Positions 24,271 through 32,437 of a stretch of DNA of 64,000 bases are shown piece by piece. A program made the translations under genes and the position numbers. The stretch is from Streptomyces ficellus. GTDB taxonomy: Bacteria > Actinomycetota > Actinomycetes > Streptomycetales > Streptomycetaceae. Positions within the stretch are counted from its first letter, which is position 1; each line of letters opens with the position of its first letter. Under the pieces are notes generated by a model, which was not told the origin of the DNA, ran no database searches, and was given only the letters and a program-made list of their open reading frames with translations. The stretch is taken from NCBI RefSeq assembly GCF_030406405.1, contig NZ_JAUEPL010000039.1:1-64000 (forward strand), given 5' to 3'.

Positions 24271-24566
24271 GCGGTGATGTGTGACCGGTCGCGCGCGCCG
24301 CCATTCCACGGTTGCGCCGAATCGGTAGCTCTGCCATCGGGCTCCGGCAACCGGAGCTGCGGCAACCGGGTGAACTCGGGCCGCGCCGCTCGCCCGCCGT
24401 GGCGGTCAAGGGTGACAGCGCCCTGTCGCACATCCTGGAGGACGTCATCTCCGAGAACCTCTCGGCGTCCGTCCGGGACTGATTCGAGCGAAACCGATCC
24501 GCATGGCGGTGGCGTCGTGCGGACCGTCCCGGCGGCCGTGAGCCGCCACCGGCAGGGGTGGTGCGA
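24271..24566. other. Intergenic stretch without a recognised gene
   Basis: About 296 bp between two same-strand genes. On the plus strand a 27-codon frame from a GTG at 24399 (AVKGDSALSHILEDVISENL) looks protein-like but is too short and unplaced to call; it may be a gene remnant. Confidence 0.5.
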
Positions 24567-25121
24567 CTAGCTGTGGCCGGGGCCCGAGGCGCCGGGCAGG
24601 GAGAGGGCCGCCCACACGGTCTTGCCCCGTATCGGCGCCCGGTCCCAGGACCAGGCGTCACTCAGCGCGCCGACAAGGGCCAGGCCCCTGCCGCTCCCCG
24701 CCCCGGCGTCGGCGTCGCGCGGCCGCGGCGGGTCGGGGCTCGGGTCGGCGACGGCGCACACCACGGAGCCGGGGTACTGGAAGAGCCCGAGCCACACGGG
24801 GTACTCGTCGGTGACCGGCGAGAACGGCGCGACGGCGTGCTGAACGGCGTTGGTGACGAGCTCGCTGACGACCAGCGCCATGTCCGGAACCAGCGCGGGC
24901 AGCGCCCATGAGGTCAGGGTCGCTCGCACGAACCCCCGCGCCTCCCTCGCACTCCCCGGGCAGCCGCCGAGGCCACACGCGGCGAACGCACCGAGCCCCG
25001 CGTCGGGCGGCAGGCCACCGCCGCCGTCACGCGCGGGCGGCGCTTCCCCGTCACCGGTGAGCCAGGGCGGGTCACCCCGCCTGACATCCGTACTCGATAA
25101 GGCCGACATATGAGCCGTCAC
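24567..25121 (-). CDS. Anti-sigma-type ATP-binding protein (HATPase_c), with a TTA codon
   Basis: 184 residues from the GTG at 25121, which has AAGGGG 7 nt upstream (an ATG four codons later is the alternative). The GHKL ATPase domain shows an N-box (MALVVSELVTNAVQHAV), an altered G1 box (VVCAVADPSPDPP, where DxG would be expected) and GAGSGRGLALVGALSDAW. Such RsbW-like kinases are abundant in Streptomyces and usually bind sigma factors or STAS proteins. The eighth codon (complement of 25098-25100) is TTA, so translation may depend on bldA. Divergent from a DUF397 gene and its XRE partner, a known developmental arrangement. Confidence 0.85.
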   Translation of the reverse strand: MTAHMSALSSTDVRRGDPPWLTGDGEAPPARDGGGGLPPDAGLGAFAACGLGGCPGSAREARGFVRATLTSWALPALVPDMALVVSELVTNAVQHAVAPFSPVTDEYPVWLGLFQYPGSVVCAVADPSPDPPRPRDADAGAGSGRGLALVGALSDAWSWDRAPIRGKTVWAALSLPGASGPGHS

Positions 25122-25201
25122 TGGGCATGTCCCCTTGCACGCTTCGGTGTTGGACGCTGCGGCAGCCGATCTGGAACGAGTATCGTCGGGTGTGTCGCCA
25201 A

Positions 25202-25227
25202 AATGCAATTGCATCTGAGATTGCATT
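25202..25227. promoter_or_regulatory. Overlapping inverted repeats in the ATPase/DUF397 divergent promoter
   Basis: A perfect 12-bp palindrome ATGCAATTGCAT (25203-25214), and a second inverted pair AATGCAAT / ATTGCATT (25202-25209 and 25220-25227), giving three ATTGCAT half-sites. AT-rich against a very GC-rich background and midway between the divergent starts. A natural site for the XRE protein encoded next door. Confidence 0.65.
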
Positions 25228-25273
25228 CACGGGCGACGCGAACACCTGGACGAAAGCGGAGGGGTTGGTGGGT

Positions 25274-25507
25274 ATGGAGTTCTCCAACGGCATGCGGGCC
25301 GGAGCACTGAACGCGGTGACGTGGACCAAGAGCAGTCACAGCAACGCCACGGGAAACTGCGTCGAGTTGGCGGCCCTTCCCGACGGGAACGTGGCCGTCC
25401 GCAACTCCCGTGACCCGCAGGGGCCGGCGCTGATCTACACCCGTGACGAGATCGCGGCCTTCGTGGCAGGCGCCCGGGACGGCGACTTCGACTTCGTACT
25501 CGGCTGA
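25274..25507 (+). CDS. DUF397 domain protein
   Basis: 77 residues: WTKSSHSNATGNCVELAAL, VAVRNSRDPQGPALIYTRDE and a final DFDFVLG, the full DUF397 signature. These small proteins are encoded beside XRE/DUF5753 regulators in Streptomyces (WhiJ-type modules) and are thought to antagonise or tune the partner. ATG at 25274 begins MEFSNG; no strong ribosome site is visible. Confidence 0.9.
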   Translation: MEFSNGMRAGALNAVTWTKSSHSNATGNCVELAALPDGNVAVRNSRDPQGPALIYTRDEIAAFVAGARDGDFDFVLG

Positions 25508-25595
25508 AAAAAGACCACGCGAGCGATACGGCGCCTGGTTCGCGTGGCCGGGTGCGGGATACTGTCATGTCCTTTCAGTGAGCAGGAGCGCCCCG

Positions 25596-26504
25596 ATGGC
25601 CGCAGCGGAACGAAGCACGTCGTTGTTCGTCCGGCCTCTGGGGGCGGTCGAGAACAACCCGACCGCCCTGAGGCTGATTCTCGGCGGCAAGCTGCGCGAA
25701 CTGCGCGTCAGCGCCGGACTCGACCCGGCGGACGTCGACACACGTCTGGGCTTCTCGCGGTCGAAGACCAGCCGCCTGGAGCTCGGCCGGCACGGCTGCA
25801 AACCCGCCGACGCCCAGGCCCTGTTGCGTCTGTACGGGGTGGAGGACGAGGAACTCGTGGCGGAGTTCCAGCGGCTCGTGGCCCAGTCCCGCCGGGCCGA
25901 CTGGTGGAGCTCCTTCAGTGACGTCCTGTCCGACTTCTTCACCCCGCTGGTCGCGCTGGAGGGAGCGGCCGCGATCATCCGCACGTACGAGCCGTTCTAC
26001 GTGCCGGGCCTGTTGCAGACTCCCGCCTACGCGCGTGCGGTGATCGAGTCGGGGCCCGCCCGCCTGCTCGCGCATGAGGTCCGGCGCCGGGTGGATCTGC
26101 GCCAGGAGCGCCAGCATCAGCTCGACCAGCCGGACGCGCCGCGCCTGTGGGCGGTGATCGACGAGTCGGTCCTGATGCGTACGGTGGGCGGACCGCGGGT
26201 GATGCGCGAACAACTGGAGCACCTCGCCGCGATGATGCGGCGTCCCCGCGTCACCGTGCAGATCGCACCGCTGGACGTCACCGCGTCGGTCGGGGTGGGA
26301 ACGGGCGTGACCTATCTGCGGTTCGCGCTCGGCGACCTCAAGGACGCCGTCTACATCGAGCACTTGACGGACAGCACGTTCAGCCAGAAGCCCCAGGTCG
26401 TCGAGCAGTACCGGGACATGATGGACCGGCTCGGCGCGTGTGCGCTCACACCGGCGGATTCCCTCGCGCTGCTGCATGAGCGCCTCCACGCCTGCGGCCG
26501 CTGA
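25596..26504 (+). CDS. XRE-family regulator with DUF5753 domain (WhiJ-like)
   Basis: 302 residues. Residues about 30-65 are a lambda-repressor-type helix-turn-helix (GGKLRELRVSAGLDPADV, FSRSKTSRLELGRHG); residues about 105-290 are DUF5753 (IIRTYEPFYVPGLLQTPAYA, RQERQHQLDQPDAPRLWAVI, VTVQIAPLDVTA, AVYIEHLTDSTFSQ). AGGAG lies 6 nt before the ATG at 25596. Forms a module with the DUF397 gene 88 bp upstream and the divergent ATPase, likely acting on the ATTGCAT repeats. Confidence 0.9.
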   Translation: MAAAERSTSLFVRPLGAVENNPTALRLILGGKLRELRVSAGLDPADVDTRLGFSRSKTSRLELGRHGCKPADAQALLRLYGVEDEELVAEFQRLVAQSRRADWWSSFSDVLSDFFTPLVALEGAAAIIRTYEPFYVPGLLQTPAYARAVIESGPARLLAHEVRRRVDLRQERQHQLDQPDAPRLWAVIDESVLMRTVGGPRVMREQLEHLAAMMRRPRVTVQIAPLDVTASVGVGTGVTYLRFALGDLKDAVYIEHLTDSTFSQKPQVVEQYRDMMDRLGACALTPADSLALLHERLHACGR

Positions 26505-26695
26505 CGCGGCGCGCGGACGCGGGACGCGGGACGCTGACGCGGCGCGCGGACGCGGGACGCGGACGCGGGACGCTGACGCGGGACGCTGACGCGGCGCGCG
26601 GACGCGGGACGCTGACGCGGGGCACGGACGCGGGACGCTGACGCGGCGCGCGGACGCGGGACGCTGACGCGGGGCGCGGACGCGAGACGTGGTGT
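26503..26695. repeat. GACGC-rich minisatellite
   Basis: About 190 bp made of alternating short modules: gacgcggcgcgcg, gacgcgggacg and ctgacgcgg, combined into units of about 21-37 bp that recur with small changes. It starts at the stop codon of the XRE gene and ends just before a terminator hairpin. The repeat keeps frames open on both strands, but no real protein is indicated. Confidence 0.9.
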
Positions 26696-26700
26696 TGCGG

Positions 26701-26740
26701 CACCGGGGCCGGACGCGGGTGAGCCCGTCCGGCCCCGGTG
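26701..26740. terminator. Strong bidirectional terminator hairpin
   Basis: Arms CACCGGGGCCGGACG and CGTCCGGCCCCGGTG pair over about 17 bp with one small bulge and a TGAG-containing loop. Lies between the convergent XRE and methyltransferase genes. Confidence 0.85.
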
Positions 26741-26764
26741 CCACGAGCCATGGGCGGCGGGACG

Positions 26765-27577
26765 CTAGCGGACCCGGCCCACGCCGCCCCACTCGACCCA
26801 TTCGTCGGTCTGCTGGGTGGGGGCGAGGTCGTTGTCCGGTCGCCACGTCGACACTTCCACCAGGCCCGGTTCGATGATCTCCAGGCCGGTGAGGAACTGG
26901 GTGACCTCGTGCTCCTCGCGCACCCGGCCCCAGTGCCCGCCAGTGGCCTCCGCCATGAAGTCCGTCACGAACTGGCGGATCTCCGGACGGTCGCTGACGA
27001 GCTGGCACACCACGAGGAAGCTTCCCGGTACGAGCCTGTCGGCGACGCGCCGCACCAGAGCGGCCGGGTCGTCCTCGTCCGGGATGCAGTGCAGCACCGA
27101 CACGAACAGGGCCGCCACGGGCCGGCTGAAGTCGATCAGCCGGCGGGTCTCCTCGTGCTCGAAGATGCCCTCGGTGTCGCGCATGTCGGCCTGGATGACG
27201 GCGGTGCGGTCGTTCTCGTCCAGCAGAGCGCGGCCGTGTGCCAGCACGATGGGGTCGTTGTCGACGTAGACGACGCGGGAAGCGGGGTCGATGGCCTGGG
27301 CGACCTGGTGGACGTTGTCCTGGGTGGGCAAGCCGGAGCCGTGGTCGATGAATTGGCGGATTCCGTACTCCGCGGCCAGCACGCGCACGACCCGCCGCAG
27401 GAAGTGGCGGTTGTTGACCGCCAGCGCCTTGGTGCTGGGCACCTGCTTCAGCAGGATTTCGCAGGCCTCGCGGTCGGACGCGTAGTTGTCGCTGCCCCCC
27501 AGGAAGTAGTCGTACATGCGCGCCACGCTGGGCACATTCGTGTCGATGGCGTCAGGGCTCCACAACTCGCGTGCCAT
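26765..27577 (-). CDS. SAM-dependent methyltransferase, DUF574/PF04672 type
   Basis: 270 residues. Typical opening of the family: DTNVPSVARMYDYFLGGSDN, then NRHFLRRVVRVLAAEYGIRQFIDHGSG for SAM binding and VVYVDNDPIVLAHGRALL. These proteins are strongly expanded in Streptomyces, often beside XRE/DUF397 modules, but substrates are unknown. ATG at 27577 with GAGGA 5 nt upstream. Confidence 0.9.
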   Translation of the reverse strand: MARELWSPDAIDTNVPSVARMYDYFLGGSDNYASDREACEILLKQVPSTKALAVNNRHFLRRVVRVLAAEYGIRQFIDHGSGLPTQDNVHQVAQAIDPASRVVYVDNDPIVLAHGRALLDENDRTAVIQADMRDTEGIFEHEETRRLIDFSRPVAALFVSVLHCIPDEDDPAALVRRVADRLVPGSFLVVCQLVSDRPEIRQFVTDFMAEATGGHWGRVREEHEVTQFLTGLEIIEPGLVEVSTWRPDNDLAPTQQTDEWVEWGGVGRVR

Positions 27578-27715
27578 TTGGTCCTCATCCCCGTGTTGGC
27601 CGTCGGATCGTACGAGAGGCACATCGTAGGGACGGGCGGCGCGGCGGGAGGGGAAATGCCGCTGATGAGGCGCCGCGCGGGGCCGCTTTCAGCCACCGCT
27701 CATGGCATGGCCTGC

Positions 27716-28900
27716 TCAGGCTGGGAGGGCGGGGCCGGCGGTGTCGTGCCAGCGTTCGAGCCGGCGTTGCAGCACCTGGAGGGCACCGCGCTGGCGTCCG
27801 GGGACCAGGCGGCGCAGAGCGATCAGGGAGGGGGCCAGGGCGCGGGCCGTTTCGGGGTCGTTCAGTCGCTCCCACTGGTGGTGGGCGCGGTCGACGGCGC
27901 CTTCGACGTCGGGGTCGTCGCGGGTCTGCTGCCGCTCCAGCCGGGCCTGGGCGGCGGTCATCCACAACCGGCAGCTCTCCGCCGGGTCGCCCGCCAGGCG
28001 GGCGAGGTCGGCCCGTACCTCCGTCCAGTGGATCGCCTGGAGCGAGCCGGGGCCGTGCGTCTGGCGGGCGTGCCGCTCCCAGGCCGCGGCGGCTGCCGCC
28101 GCCTCCTCGTGACGGCCGGCCTGGGCGGCGGCGAGGATCGCGGGCAGCGCGTCGGTAGCGGTGTACGTGTCCGTGGGGGCGGCGGGGGCCGGGGGCACCG
28201 GGGACACGAGGGACGGCACGGGTGCCTGCGGCGCGACCGGGAGGTCGGTGGCGAAAACGAGGGCGCCGTGGCCGCCGGGCTGCGCGCTTGACTGCGCGAT
28301 GGCCTGCGCGTGCAGGTCGCTGAGCGGGGGCCGCGCCCCGCTGCGCCAGATGGCGGCGCACGCCTTGAGGTAGTCGGGGGCCAGGATCGTACGGCGCCCC
28401 GGCGGCGGGACGACGCGGCCGTAGAGGCGTACCCCGTGGCAGAGGGCCAGGGGCGCGCGGTCGGTGGCCAGGTGCTGCCAGGTCTGCTCGTCGGCGGCCA
28501 GATCGACGACCACGGTGGTCGTGCCCGGCCGGCGCAGCTTCAGCTCTCCGGCGATCCAGTGCCACGGAAGGCCGGTGTAGCGCAGGGTCGAGGGGGCCGC
28601 ACGGGCGAGGGCCAGGTGCGGCAGGCGCTGCCTGGGGTCGAGGTGGAGCTGCCCGGTGATGTAGAGGGACAGCGGGCCGGGCGCTGCGACGACGGCCCGC
28701 AGCCGGGTCAGGACGGCCTGGGGGTCGAGCGGGTCCGCCAGCTCGACCAGCGTCGCGGCCGCGGTGCCGGTCAGCGCGCCCGGAGGCACGGCGGCGAGCG
28801 CGGGGAGCACGCCCACCGCGTCGATCAGACGTCCCTTGCCCATGGGAGCCGCCGCCAGCAACAGCGCGGTCCCCGCCGCGTCCTCCCTGTCGATCACCAC
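27716..28900 (-). CDS. Hypothetical protein with NTPase-like start and helical C-terminus
   Basis: 394 residues. The N-terminal half (GTALLLAAAPMGKGRLIDAVGVL, LYITGQLHLDPRQRLPHLAL, LRYTGLPWHWIAGELKL, TTTVVVDLAADEQTWQHLA) includes a P-loop-like but incomplete GKGR motif and lacks a clear Walker B. The Pro-rich middle (PVAPQAPVPSLVSPVPPAP) joins a C-terminal TPR-like helical part (AAAAAAWERHARQTHGPGS, AIHWTEVRADLARLAGD). GTG start at 28900 or 28897. Possibly a regulatory or signalling protein; no family assigned. Confidence 0.65.
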   Translation of the reverse strand: MVIDREDAAGTALLLAAAPMGKGRLIDAVGVLPALAAVPPGALTGTAAATLVELADPLDPQAVLTRLRAVVAAPGPLSLYITGQLHLDPRQRLPHLALARAAPSTLRYTGLPWHWIAGELKLRRPGTTTVVVDLAADEQTWQHLATDRAPLALCHGVRLYGRVVPPPGRRTILAPDYLKACAAIWRSGARPPLSDLHAQAIAQSSAQPGGHGALVFATDLPVAPQAPVPSLVSPVPPAPAAPTDTYTATDALPAILAAAQAGRHEEAAAAAAAWERHARQTHGPGSLQAIHWTEVRADLARLAGDPAESCRLWMTAAQARLERQQTRDDPDVEGAVDRAHHQWERLNDPETARALAPSLIALRRLVPGRQRGALQVLQRRLERWHDTAGPALPA

Positions 28901-28951
28901 CCCAGAACCGTATCCGTACCGCCCCGTCCGGTCCGAAGGGGGGCGGAAACC

Positions 28952-29488
28952 TCACCGGTCGCGGGAGGGCGCGGGCGCTCCGGCCGTCGTACGCGGCGGC
29001 AGGCGGTGGAGCCGGACCTCGGTCAGCCGACCGCCGGAGACGGCGGCGGTCATGTACGTGCGGTAGGGCTGGCGCCTGCGGTCGGTGGGCGAGCCGGGGT
29101 TGAGCAGCCGCAGCCCGCCGGGCGCCGTGGTGTCCCAGGGGATGTGGCTGTGGCCGAACACCAGCACGTCCAGGTCGGGGAAGCGCTCCTCGCAGCGGCG
29201 TTCGCGGCCCTGGGCGGGACCGGTCTCGTGGACGACCCCGAACCGCAGCCCGCCGAGCTCGGCGCGTGCCACTTCGGGCAGGCGGGCGCGCAGCTCGGGG
29301 CCGTCGTTGTTGCCGTGGACGGCGAGCAGCCGCCTGGCGCGGGCCTCCAGTAGATCCAGGGTGGCGACGTCCACCCAGTCGCCGGCGTGGATCACCACGT
29401 CGGCTTCCTCGATGCCCGCCATGAGTTGCGCGGGCAGCTCTCTGGCGCGTGTGGGCACGTGCGTGTCGGAGGTCAGGAGCAGGCGCAC
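28952..29488 (-). CDS. YfcE/MJ0936-type metallophosphoesterase
   Basis: 178 residues. Metal ligands are all present: LLTSDTHVP (DxH), VVIHAGDWVD, VHGNNDGPEL (GNxD) and VFGHSHIPW (GHSH), then LLNPGSPTDRR typical of the YfcE/YsnB branch. Likely a Mn-dependent phosphodiesterase or phosphatase. Begins 15 bp after the stop of the epsilon-like gene, so the two are probably co-transcribed. Confidence 0.9.
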   Translation of the reverse strand: MRLLLTSDTHVPTRARELPAQLMAGIEEADVVIHAGDWVDVATLDLLEARARRLLAVHGNNDGPELRARLPEVARAELGGLRFGVVHETGPAQGRERRCEERFPDLDVLVFGHSHIPWDTTAPGGLRLLNPGSPTDRRRQPYRTYMTAAVSGGRLTEVRLHRLPPRTTAGAPAPSRDR

Positions 29489-29503
29489 GGCGGGGCCGCC
29501 CGG

Positions 29504-29722
29504 TCAGCGGTGGTGGTGGGGCGGGACGGCGAGCCGGGCGCGCCAGGAGCCGGAGGGCGGGTGGGCGCGCCAGCCCCGGTCCCAGTCGGCCCGGCGCGAG
29601 GCCGGGCGGGGCCGGTGGCACTCGGCGGCGCGTTGGCAGGCGAGCGCGGTGAGTACGGCGGTGAGCGCCGCGAGTTCGGTGGCGTTCGGGCAGCCGTGGA
29701 CGATGCGCAGGTGGTGGGGCAT
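29504..29722 (-). CDS. Acyl-CoA carboxylase epsilon-subunit-like protein
   Basis: 72 residues. LRIVHGCPNATELAALTAVLTAL and the C-terminal GSWRARLAVP match the small epsilon subunits (AccE/PccE) that stabilise biotin-dependent acyl-CoA carboxylases in Streptomyces. No carboxylase alpha or beta gene is nearby, so this is an orphan. ATG at 29722; GGGGAG is 15 nt upstream, rather far, and an out-of-frame ATG lies closer to it, so the start is not certain. Confidence 0.65.
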   Translation of the reverse strand: MPHHLRIVHGCPNATELAALTAVLTALACQRAAECHRPRPASRRADWDRGWRAHPPSGSWRARLAVPPHHHR

Positions 29723-30117
29723 TCGTTCATGGTCCGGCTCCCCTCGGCGCGGGGCAGCCGCTGTTCGCCCATCCGGGCGCACGGCCCGGTCCCGGCGCCT
29801 TTCCGGCGGGCTTCGGCAGCCGGGAGCCCCGAGCGGCACGGGAGCCCCGAGCGGCACGGACCCGGGTGGCGCGGGGCGGGCCGGACGGCCCCGTATTGCT
29901 CCTTATGGGTGACACGGATGCGCACCCCGTCCTGCGCTGTTGTTGCGCCGCCGGATCGGCGTGAGCCCCGTACGAACGCGATGCCGCCGGTATTCCACCG
30001 GGTGGGGAGGGCGCCGTGTCACCGATTTGACGTAAGGGGGCGGGAATTCCTCGACGCGCGCGACGAGCGCCGCTCCGGGATTCTTTGAGGTGCAATCGCG
30101 ACGAAAGGGCTTGACTC
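29723..30117. other. Divergent upstream region of the rppA operon
   Basis: 395 bp between the epsilon-like gene and rppA. It holds the rppA leader with AAAGGG 12 nt before the ATG and the 18-bp tandem duplication listed separately. No gene or clear operator is seen otherwise. Confidence 0.6.
29821..29856. repeat. Perfect 18-bp tandem duplication
   Basis: Two exact copies of GGGAGCCCCGAGCGGCAC head to tail in the rppA upstream region, about 260 bp before the rppA start. Confidence 0.9.
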
Positions 30118-31227
30118 ATGGCCACGTTGTGCAGACCGGCGGTCTCCGTTCCGGAGCATGTGATCACCATGGAGCAGACGCTGGACCTGGCGCGCACCAT
30201 CCACGCCGACCACCCCCAGCTTCAGCTGGCCTTGCGTCTGATGGAGAACACCGGCGTGCGGAAGCGGCATCTCCTGCGGCCGATCGAGGAGACGCTCCGA
30301 CACGACGGCTTCGAGATACGCAACCAGATCTACGAGGCGGAGTCCAAGGCCCGGGTGCCCGCCGTGATCGAGCAGGCGCTCAAGGACGCGGAGCTCCGTC
30401 CCGCGGACATCGACGTGATCATCTACGTCTCCTGCACGGGTTTCATGATGCCGTCACTCACGGCGTGGCTGATCAACACCATGGGCTTTCGCGGCGACAC
30501 CCGCCAGGTGCCCATCGCCCAGCTCGGCTGCGCCGCGGGCGGTGCGGCGATCAACCGGGCCCATGACTTCTGCACCGCCTATCCCGAGGCGAACGCGCTG
30601 ATCGTGGCATGCGAGTTCTGCTCGCTGTGCTACCAGCCCACCGACCTCGGTGTGGGCAACCTGCTCTCCAACGGCCTGTTCGGCGACGGCGTGGCGGCCG
30701 CCGTGATGCGCGGCCGGGGCGGTACGGGCGTGTCGCTGGAGCGCAACGGCTCGTACCTGGTGCCCGAGACGGAGGAGTGGATCGCGTACGACGTGCGTGC
30801 CACCGGGTTCCACTTCAAGCTCGACAAGCGGGTGCCCGGCACCATGGAGCCCCTGGCGCCGGCCCTCAAGGAACTGGCGAAGCAGCACGGCTGGGACGCG
30901 TCGGACCTGGACTTCTACATCATCCACGCCGGTGGTCCGCGAATCCTGGACGACCTCAGCAAGTACCTGGGCGTGCCGCCGGAGGCGTTCCGCTTCAGCC
31001 GGGCCACGCTGACCGAGTACGGGAACATCGCCAGCGCCGTCGTCCTGGACGCGCTGCGGCGGCTGTTCGACGAAGGAAGCACCCATCACACCGCACGCGG
31101 TCTGCTCGCGGGTTTCGGCCCGGGCATCACGGCCGAGATGTCGCTCGGCCGCTGGAGCGTCGCCGACCGCGTACCCGATCACGTACCCGACCGTGCCCTG
31201 GTGGAGGAACCGACCCGTGCTGGATGA
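30118..31227 (+). CDS. rppA: Type III polyketide synthase RppA (1,3,6,8-tetrahydroxynaphthalene synthase)
   Basis: 369 residues. Catalytic triad at the RppA positions: Cys138 in QLGCAAGGAA, His270 in YIIHAGGPR and Asn303 in EYGNIASAV. RppA condenses five malonyl-CoA units and cyclises the chain to 1,3,6,8-tetrahydroxynaphthalene (THN), precursor of flaviolin and melanin-like pigments. ATG at 30118 gives the standard N-terminus, with AAAGGG upstream. The stop overlaps the start of the P450 gene by 11 bp; a cupin monooxygenase follows, completing a pigment operon. Confidence 0.95.
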   Translation: MATLCRPAVSVPEHVITMEQTLDLARTIHADHPQLQLALRLMENTGVRKRHLLRPIEETLRHDGFEIRNQIYEAESKARVPAVIEQALKDAELRPADIDVIIYVSCTGFMMPSLTAWLINTMGFRGDTRQVPIAQLGCAAGGAAINRAHDFCTAYPEANALIVACEFCSLCYQPTDLGVGNLLSNGLFGDGVAAAVMRGRGGTGVSLERNGSYLVPETEEWIAYDVRATGFHFKLDKRVPGTMEPLAPALKELAKQHGWDASDLDFYIIHAGGPRILDDLSKYLGVPPEAFRFSRATLTEYGNIASAVVLDALRRLFDEGSTHHTARGLLAGFGPGITAEMSLGRWSVADRVPDHVPDRALVEEPTRAG

Positions 31228-32437
31228 GACGACCACAGCCGCACTGCCCCCCGTACGCCACTGGCCCGCCCTCGACCTGTTCGGGGTGGAGTTCGACCCG
31301 GTGCTCGCCGAGCTGATGCGCGAGGGACCGATCAGCCGGATCAAGCTGCCCAACGGGGACGGCTGGGCGTGGCTGGTGACGCGGTACGACGACGTCAGGG
31401 CGGTCACCAACGACCCCCGCTTCAGCCGGAAGCTGGTCGTCAAGAACGACGTCACCCGGCTGGCCCCGCACTTCATCCCCGTCGACGGTGCGGTGGGCTT
31501 CGAGGACCCCCCCGATCACACCAGGCTGCGCCGGGCGGTGGCGCCCGCGTTCACCACGCGGGGCGTGGAGAAGCTGAGGGAGCGGGCCCGCGCGCTGCTG
31601 GACGAGCTCGTGGACGAGGTGCTGGTGGACGGGCCGCCGGCCGACTTCACCGAGCGGCTGCTGGCGCCGTTCCCGCTGGCCGTGGTCTGCGAGCTGATGG
31701 GCGTGCCCGCGATCGACCGGCCGAAGATGCGCGAGTGGACCGGCCTGATCCTGTCCTCCGCGCAGGGTGCCGAGCGCAGCCAGCGGGCCAAGGAGGACAT
31801 GTGCGACTACTTCGCCGACCTGCTGCGCCAGCCGCGCGACGGCGACAGCGACGACGAGGGGGTCATGGGGCTGCTGGGCACCGCCGTGGCGAACGGGGAG
31901 ATCACCGCCTCGGAGGCGGTGGGCCTGGCGCTGCTGATCCAGATCGGCGGCGAGGCGGTCACCAACAACTGCGGCAATATGCTCTTCATCCTGCTCACGC
32001 ACCCCGAGCACCTGGCGCGGCTGCGCGAGGAGCCGGCCGTGCGGCCGCGTGCCATCGAGGAGATGCTGCGCTACATCCCGCACCGCAGCGCCGTCGGTCT
32101 GTCCCGCATCGCCCTGGAGGACGTGACCGTGGCGGGTGTACGCATCCGGGCCGGCGATCCGGTCTACGTCTCGTACCTGGCGGCGAACCGCGACCCGGAC
32201 GTCTTCCCGGACCCGCAGACGCTGGACTTCGACCGGGAGCCCAATCCGCATGTGGCGTTCGGGTACGGGCCGCACTTCTGTGTCGGTGCCATGCTCGCCC
32301 GGCTGGAGACCGAGCTGCTGGTGGACGCCTTCCTCGACCGGTTCCCAGGGCTTCGCTTCGCCGTCCCGGTGGAGGAGGTCCGGTTCCGCCGCGGTGCGCT
32401 GATCCGCGGGCCCGAGTCGCTGCCGGTGACCTGGTGA
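31217..32437 (+). CDS. CYP158A-like cytochrome P450 (flaviolin coupling)
   Basis: 406 residues. Haem loop FGYGPHFCVGAMLAR with Cys355; the I-helix reads QIGGEAVTNNCG, in which the usual catalytic Thr is replaced by Ala, exactly the oddity known from CYP158A2 of S. coelicolor. CYP158A2 couples flaviolin to dimers and trimers with oxygen-binding help from substrate hydroxyls and water. GTG at 31217 lies inside the end of rppA, with GGAGG 10 nt upstream. Ends in a GTGA overlap with the next gene. Product pattern of coupling is not predictable. Confidence 0.92.
   Translation: MLDETTTAALPPVRHWPALDLFGVEFDPVLAELMREGPISRIKLPNGDGWAWLVTRYDDVRAVTNDPRFSRKLVVKNDVTRLAPHFIPVDGAVGFEDPPDHTRLRRAVAPAFTTRGVEKLRERARALLDELVDEVLVDGPPADFTERLLAPFPLAVVCELMGVPAIDRPKMREWTGLILSSAQGAERSQRAKEDMCDYFADLLRQPRDGDSDDEGVMGLLGTAVANGEITASEAVGLALLIQIGGEAVTNNCGNMLFILLTHPEHLARLREEPAVRPRAIEEMLRYIPHRSAVGLSRIALEDVTVAGVRIRAGDPVYVSYLAANRDPDVFPDPQTLDFDREPNPHVAFGYGPHFCVGAMLARLETELLVDAFLDRFPGLRFAVPVEEVRFRRGALIRGPESLPVTW

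Noticed and set aside
24399..24482. 28-codon plus-strand frame (AVKGDSALSHILEDVISE)
   Set aside because: Reads like protein but has no ribosome site, no neighbours in frame and no family; noted only as a possible remnant.
26503..26695. Repeats considered as a CRISPR array
   Set aside because: Repeat units are 10-20 bp and adjoin each other with no unique spacers, and there are no cas genes.
30454..31476. 340-codon minus-strand frame over rppA
   Set aside because: It is antisense to rppA, whose catalytic residues are all in place.
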